From Actinomycetota bacterium (GTDB lineage Bacteria; Actinomycetota; AC-67), in the NCBI GenBank assembly GCA_041658565.1, contig JBAZZY010000045.1, positions 1-9,807 on the forward strand: a DNA stretch of 9,807 nt. Direction: 5' to 3'. The notes under the pieces were generated by a model, which saw only the letters and a list, made by a program, of their open reading frames with translations, ran no database searches and was not told where the DNA came from. Position 1 is the stretch's first letter; each line of letters starts with the position of its first letter. Below are positions 6,999 to 9,807 of this stretch, in pieces. A program made the position numbers and the translations under genes.

Positions 6999-9368
6999 TC
7001 ACTCTCCAAGGTATTGGCTTCCTTTGGGCGGCCAGGGGAACAGCCCGTGCGGATAGAAACAACCTTGCGCGAAAGCGCCGGGGACACAGAACCCTCCGAC
7101 CGGCATGTTGGGCGGCCAGGCGGTCGCTTCGATAGATCCGGGTCTGAACACGCGCCCGGCTCCGGAGGTGTTTCCCCACCCGTCGGTCAGGCCGCCGTCG
7201 GGCACGACGACATCGCGATCAGAGAGAACGCCCGCCAACCGGGCCACCCAAGTGTGAGTGATCGGGTCGTACTCGGCACTGAGATCCTCCCCGCCCGGCT
7301 GCAGACGGAAGGTCAACGATCCCCCCGCCGGGACGCGCTCGCGGTCCCACAGGTTGCGATCCGGATCCGGCGCCGGGTTCGTGGCGTGGAAGGCAAATAC
7401 CGTGTCTCCGCCGTCGACCTTCGCCTCGACGCCGCGAACGATCAGGCGTCGCGAAGAGACCACCTCGAAGGGACGCGAGTCGAGCGGCGTGTAGCTGCCA
7501 CTCGTCACGCGCAGTCGGTACGTGCCCACCGCCAGGCTCGGAAGAATGTCGTAGACGGCACGGTAGACCCCGTCCTCGAACCTCCACTGGAACCCGATGT
7601 CGAGGTCTGTTGCCGCCGTCGCCCACGAGTCCCCCACCTCGCGCTGCAAGGTCAGAAACGCGGCATCGAGCGGCCGGTCGTTGCCCCCGGGACCACCCGT
7701 CCACTCCATCGTCACGATCTCCATCCGAGGGACCTCGGTGGCGGGCTGCACGGTGATGGCCCCGGCCACTCCACCGTCTCCGGTGAGAACCGGGGGTTCA
7801 CCCGTCGTTGCATCACTGATCGAAGCTTGCGGTTCGGGATCGGGCAAGCCCCCGAGCATTCGTCGCGTTAGATCCTCATGCGTGGCGATGATCAGATTGG
7901 ACGACCACTTCCCCCAGAGCGTGACCCCGGCTTCGTAGTGGTGCTGGTCGTACTCCTCCGGCGTCGTCCAGTAACCGACGCTTCCTTCCCCTGCGAGACC
8001 GACCACAACCGTGCGCGCGATTCCCGCAGCAGGGAGGTCGGCCGCAAGCCGCATCGCGGCCTGCACCCGGCGCCCGACTTCGATCGTCGGCTCGCCCACG
8101 ATCCCGGCGACGAGGGCTTCACCGACACGAATCTGCACCAACTCGACCGCACCGTTGTGCCCGCCGATCGGGGCCACGAGGATCTTTCGCCCCTGCACCG
8201 GATCGGCCGCCTCGGCCGGCCTGCGCTTCCCCTCGGTTTGAATCGGCTGGTAGAAGATGCTCGGACCGTTCTCGGCGCCACCAAAGAACGAGAGACCCGC
8301 CCAGCCCTCCGACGCAACACTGCCGCCCTCGACCTCTTGCCCGCAGAAACAAATGATCGCAGTTCGCACGTCCAGGATCGGGTCGTCGATGAGGTTCCGG
8401 CCGGCCTTCTCCCACGCAATGTTCAGCGCCCGAGCAACTTTCTTCCCTTGGCTGTCGGCGGTCGAGTAGGAATTGAAGGAATCGTTACGCGACACCATGT
8501 CGCCCTCGTTGCCGTTGGCGAACATCGCGAGCACGCCGGGATGTCCGGCCGCGGCAAGGGCCTGTTCAAAACGCCAGCCTGCGATCGCGGACCAGTCCGC
8601 CGTATACAACTCGTTCGCAGGCGGGAACGACGTGTCGTGCGCAGAGAAGCGGAACCATGCAGCCATCGGCGTCCGCTCGTCGGTCGACTCGTCGACGGCA
8701 TCGACGCGCAACACGTGCATCGTGCGGTCGACCAAGTGTCCGGGTCCCAGCGGATCCAGGTCCGCGGAAGCGGTGTGGGGCGCCAGGTCGAAACCGTGGT
8801 TCGCCAGATGCGCCTCAATGCTGCGGTTGTCGTTGGCGTCGGCAACCTCAACGTCCGCCCACCCCAGAACTGCGGGACGCAAGTTCGCGTTCGCCTGACG
8901 AACGGCCGCGGCGATCTGCGCCGCGATGAACGCCTTTACATCGGCCGCCCCGGACGTCGTGCTCATGGTGTTGATCTGCAGATCCGGACCCGCGTGGGTG
9001 TGCGATCCGGCCAGGAACAAGTTGCGGCTGGTGAACCCGAGATCGGCAAGCTGCGCCGCGACCGCCCTTCGAAAGCCGCTGCCGAATCCGAGATCGACAG
9101 AGACGATCCCGAGCTTGGTGTCGCCGCGTTCGAGCACGATGGCGCGCGCGCGCAGGCGAATCGCGACACCTTTGGCGAAGGTGTCGGGACGAACGTAGCC
9201 GTCGAAATTGCGTCCCAGGTCCGGCGTGATGTCCGCCCACGCCGCCCCAGCCCGGAGCGCGTTCGTCGCGCGCGCGCCCGAGGTGACGCCCCCAGTGGCG
9301 ACAACGGCCAACACCAGCAGAAGTGCCCCCGCCACCGACCCCCGACCGCGCTTCTGTATCACGACCAT
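6999..9368 (-). CDS. Exported neutral/alkaline ceramidase-family amidase
   Basis: This 789-residue protein has a signal peptide (KRGRGSVAGALLLVLAVVA, cleavage near residue 34) and a neutral/alkaline non-lysosomal ceramidase domain. The family cleaves the amide bond of ceramide with a zinc ion, releasing sphingosine and a fatty acid, outside the cytoplasm. Motifs in order: AGAAWADITPD at the mature N-terminus; SHTHAGPD with zinc-ligand candidates His123/His125; NDNRSIEAHLANH; SAHDTSF with His244; NEGDMVSRN with candidate nucleophile Ser293; GGAENGP; VGEPTIEVGRR with Glu426; and YWTTPEEY with Tyr466, followed by YEAGVTLWG. The zinc and serine set matches the family by position. About 250 residues beyond the catalytic domain look like beta-sandwich sequence. 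The ATG at 9368 has AAGGGGG five bases upstream and begins the signal peptide; an ATG 29 codons earlier lacks these features. Neutral ceramide-like amides (N-acyl lipids) are likely substrates, but since many such bacteria lack ceramide, the natural substrate is open. Confidence 0.85.
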   Translation of the reverse strand: MVVIQKRGRGSVAGALLLVLAVVATGGVTSGARATNALRAGAAWADITPDLGRNFDGYVRPDTFAKGVAIRLRARAIVLERGDTKLGIVSVDLGFGSGFRRAVAAQLADLGFTSRNLFLAGSHTHAGPDLQINTMSTTSGAADVKAFIAAQIAAAVRQANANLRPAVLGWADVEVADANDNRSIEAHLANHGFDLAPHTASADLDPLGPGHLVDRTMHVLRVDAVDESTDERTPMAAWFRFSAHDTSFPPANELYTADWSAIAGWRFEQALAAAGHPGVLAMFANGNEGDMVSRNDSFNSYSTADSQGKKVARALNIAWEKAGRNLIDDPILDVRTAIICFCGQEVEGGSVASEGWAGLSFFGGAENGPSIFYQPIQTEGKRRPAEAADPVQGRKILVAPIGGHNGAVELVQIRVGEALVAGIVGEPTIEVGRRVQAAMRLAADLPAAGIARTVVVGLAGEGSVGYWTTPEEYDQHHYEAGVTLWGKWSSNLIIATHEDLTRRMLGGLPDPEPQASISDATTGEPPVLTGDGGVAGAITVQPATEVPRMEIVTMEWTGGPGGNDRPLDAAFLTLQREVGDSWATAATDLDIGFQWRFEDGVYRAVYDILPSLAVGTYRLRVTSGSYTPLDSRPFEVVSSRRLIVRGVEAKVDGGDTVFAFHATNPAPDPDRNLWDRERVPAGGSLTFRLQPGGEDLSAEYDPITHTWVARLAGVLSDRDVVVPDGGLTDGWGNTSGAGRVFRPGSIEATAWPPNMPVGGFCVPGAFAQGCFYPHGLFPWPPKGSQYLGE

Positions 9369-9464
9369 CGCATCCCCCTTGTCCGCAGAACGCAAAGAGG
9401 CCACGCTCGGCCTCCGCTCACCCGGCTGCACGATCCCCATCAGGGTACTGCACAATCACGACTT

Positions 9465-9500
9465 ATCACCAGGAACAGTGCGTTCCGGGCACCAGGTGAT
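9465..9500. promoter_or_regulatory. Nested inverted repeat upstream of the ceramidase gene
   Basis: ATCACC at 9465-9470 pairs with GGTGAT at 9495-9500. Inside this, GGAAC (9472-9476) pairs with GTTCC (9482-9486) around a five-base loop. CACCAGG is also directly repeated at 9467-9473 and 9490-9496, about two helix turns apart. The element lies 97-132 bases before the ceramidase ATG and could be a leader structure or a binding site. Only the pairing is seen; the function is a guess. Confidence 0.35.
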
Positions 9501-9513
9501 TGAGCCTCGGACC

Positions 9514-9531
9514 CGTCGCGACGTCGCGACG
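9514..9531 (-). terminator. GC-rich perfect palindrome after the lyase gene (possible terminator)
   Basis: An exact 18-bp palindrome begins 12 bases after the stop codon of the tyrosine phenol-lyase-like gene. As RNA it folds into a seven-base-pair GC-rich stem with an ACGT loop. No run of U follows, so it is not a classical intrinsic terminator; hairpins without a U tract are common in high-GC actinobacteria. A protein-binding site in the 175-bp gap before the ceramidase gene is the alternative. Confidence 0.4.
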
Positions 9532-9543
9532 TCGGCGTCGCGC

Positions 9544-9807
9544 TCAGCGCGGGCGGAATCGCGCCTGGAAGAACCGCAGGTACTTCGGTTCGAAGACCAT
9601 CTCGAGCCCGCGAACCGCCGCGCGCCGGTCCCAAACTTCGAGAACGGTTTCGGCCGCAACATCCATGTGCGCTTGGGTGTAGACGCGTCGCGGAAGTGCG
9701 ATCCGCACCAACTCGAGCGCGGGGCGGCGGTGATCGCCCGACGCCGGATCACGGCCGGCGGACACGATCCCCCGCTCCATTGTGCGCACCCCTCCCTCAA
9801 GGTAGAT
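9544..9807 (-). CDS. tpl: Tyrosine phenol-lyase-like beta-eliminating lyase, C-terminal part (5' end outside window)
   Basis: The minus-strand frame is open from the right edge to TGA at 9546-9544 and gives 88 residues, about one fifth of a ~456-residue lyase. It matches the C-terminus of the PLP-dependent tyrosine phenol-lyase/tryptophanase family, which splits the amino acid into pyruvate, ammonia and phenol or indole. Visible motifs are GGVRTMERGIVSAGR, ALELVRIALPRRVYTQAHMD, and EPKYLRFFQARF at the end. In tyrosine phenol-lyase the Arg of MERG (Arg381 in the Citrobacter enzyme) contacts the phenol oxygen, while tryptophanase has isoleucine there, so the Arg here favours the tyrosine enzyme. 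The VRIALPR arginine corresponds to the carboxylate-binding Arg404. The PLP lysine lies outside the window. GTG or ATG codons inside the fragment are not taken as starts because conserved sequence continues upstream. The next gene downstream on the same strand is the ceramidase, 175 bases away. Confidence 0.85.
   Translation of the reverse strand: MYLEGGVRTMERGIVSAGRDPASGDHRRPALELVRIALPRRVYTQAHMDVAAETVLEVWDRRAAVRGLEMVFEPKYLRFFQARFRPR

Noticed and set aside
9369..9455. 29-residue N-terminal extension of the ceramidase
   Set aside because: It would bury the signal peptide, and the ATG at 9368 has a strong ribosome site five bases upstream.
7878..9503. 541-codon plus-strand frame opposite the ceramidase gene
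   Set aside because: Arg/Pro-rich shadow with no domain, while the minus strand encodes clear ceramidase motifs throughout.

Overview
The window looks like high-GC bacterial chromosome, most probably from an actinomycete-type lineage. The evidence is GC-rich third codon positions, frequent GCGCGC runs, and Mycobacterium-like families such as a GlpD and an AGPS-like flavoprotein. This placement is inferred from composition and gene content only. I see no rRNA, tRNA, CRISPR array, insertion sequence or other mobile element, and no stretch over 300 bases without a gene.

Layout from left to right. (1) Positions 1-598, minus strand: the N-terminal two thirds of a DMT/EamA-family membrane transporter, running off the left edge. 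(2) A 145-bp divergent intergenic region with two short dyads. (3) 744-2489, plus strand: an exported, unusually large nitrilase-superfamily protein with five close cysteine pairs. (4) 2573-4207 and 4227-5528, plus strand: glpD (FAD glycerol-3-phosphate dehydrogenase) followed after 19 bp by a ROK-family transcriptional regulator. (5) 5503-6894, minus strand: an FAD enzyme of the alkyldihydroxyacetonephosphate synthase (AGPS) type, convergent with the ROK gene and overlapping its 3' end by 26 bp. (6) 6999-9368, minus strand: an exported neutral/alkaline ceramidase-family amidase. (7) From 9544 to the right edge, minus strand: the C-terminal 88 residues of a beta-eliminating lyase whose residues point to tyrosine phenol-lyase.

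The most interesting system is the glpD / ROK / AGPS-like module. GlpD oxidises glycerol-3-phosphate to DHAP. AGPS enzymes act on acyl-DHAP, a DHAP derivative, in ether-lipid synthesis. Between them lies a ROK regulator whose sugar-kinase motifs are degenerate. An AT-rich 24-bp element, 21/24 identical, lies 25 bp before the glpD start and 23 bp before the AGPS-like start. It occurs nowhere else that I could find in the window. The simplest reading is a small regulon in which the ROK protein, or an unlinked regulator, controls glycerophosphate oxidation and the AGPS-like enzyme through one shared operator. This is a hypothesis drawn from the sequence and not a demonstrated system.

The flanking exported hydrolases (nitrilase-like and ceramidase-like) and the amino-acid lyase fit a scavenging lifestyle using amides, lipids and amino acids, but no sequence signal ties them to the central module.
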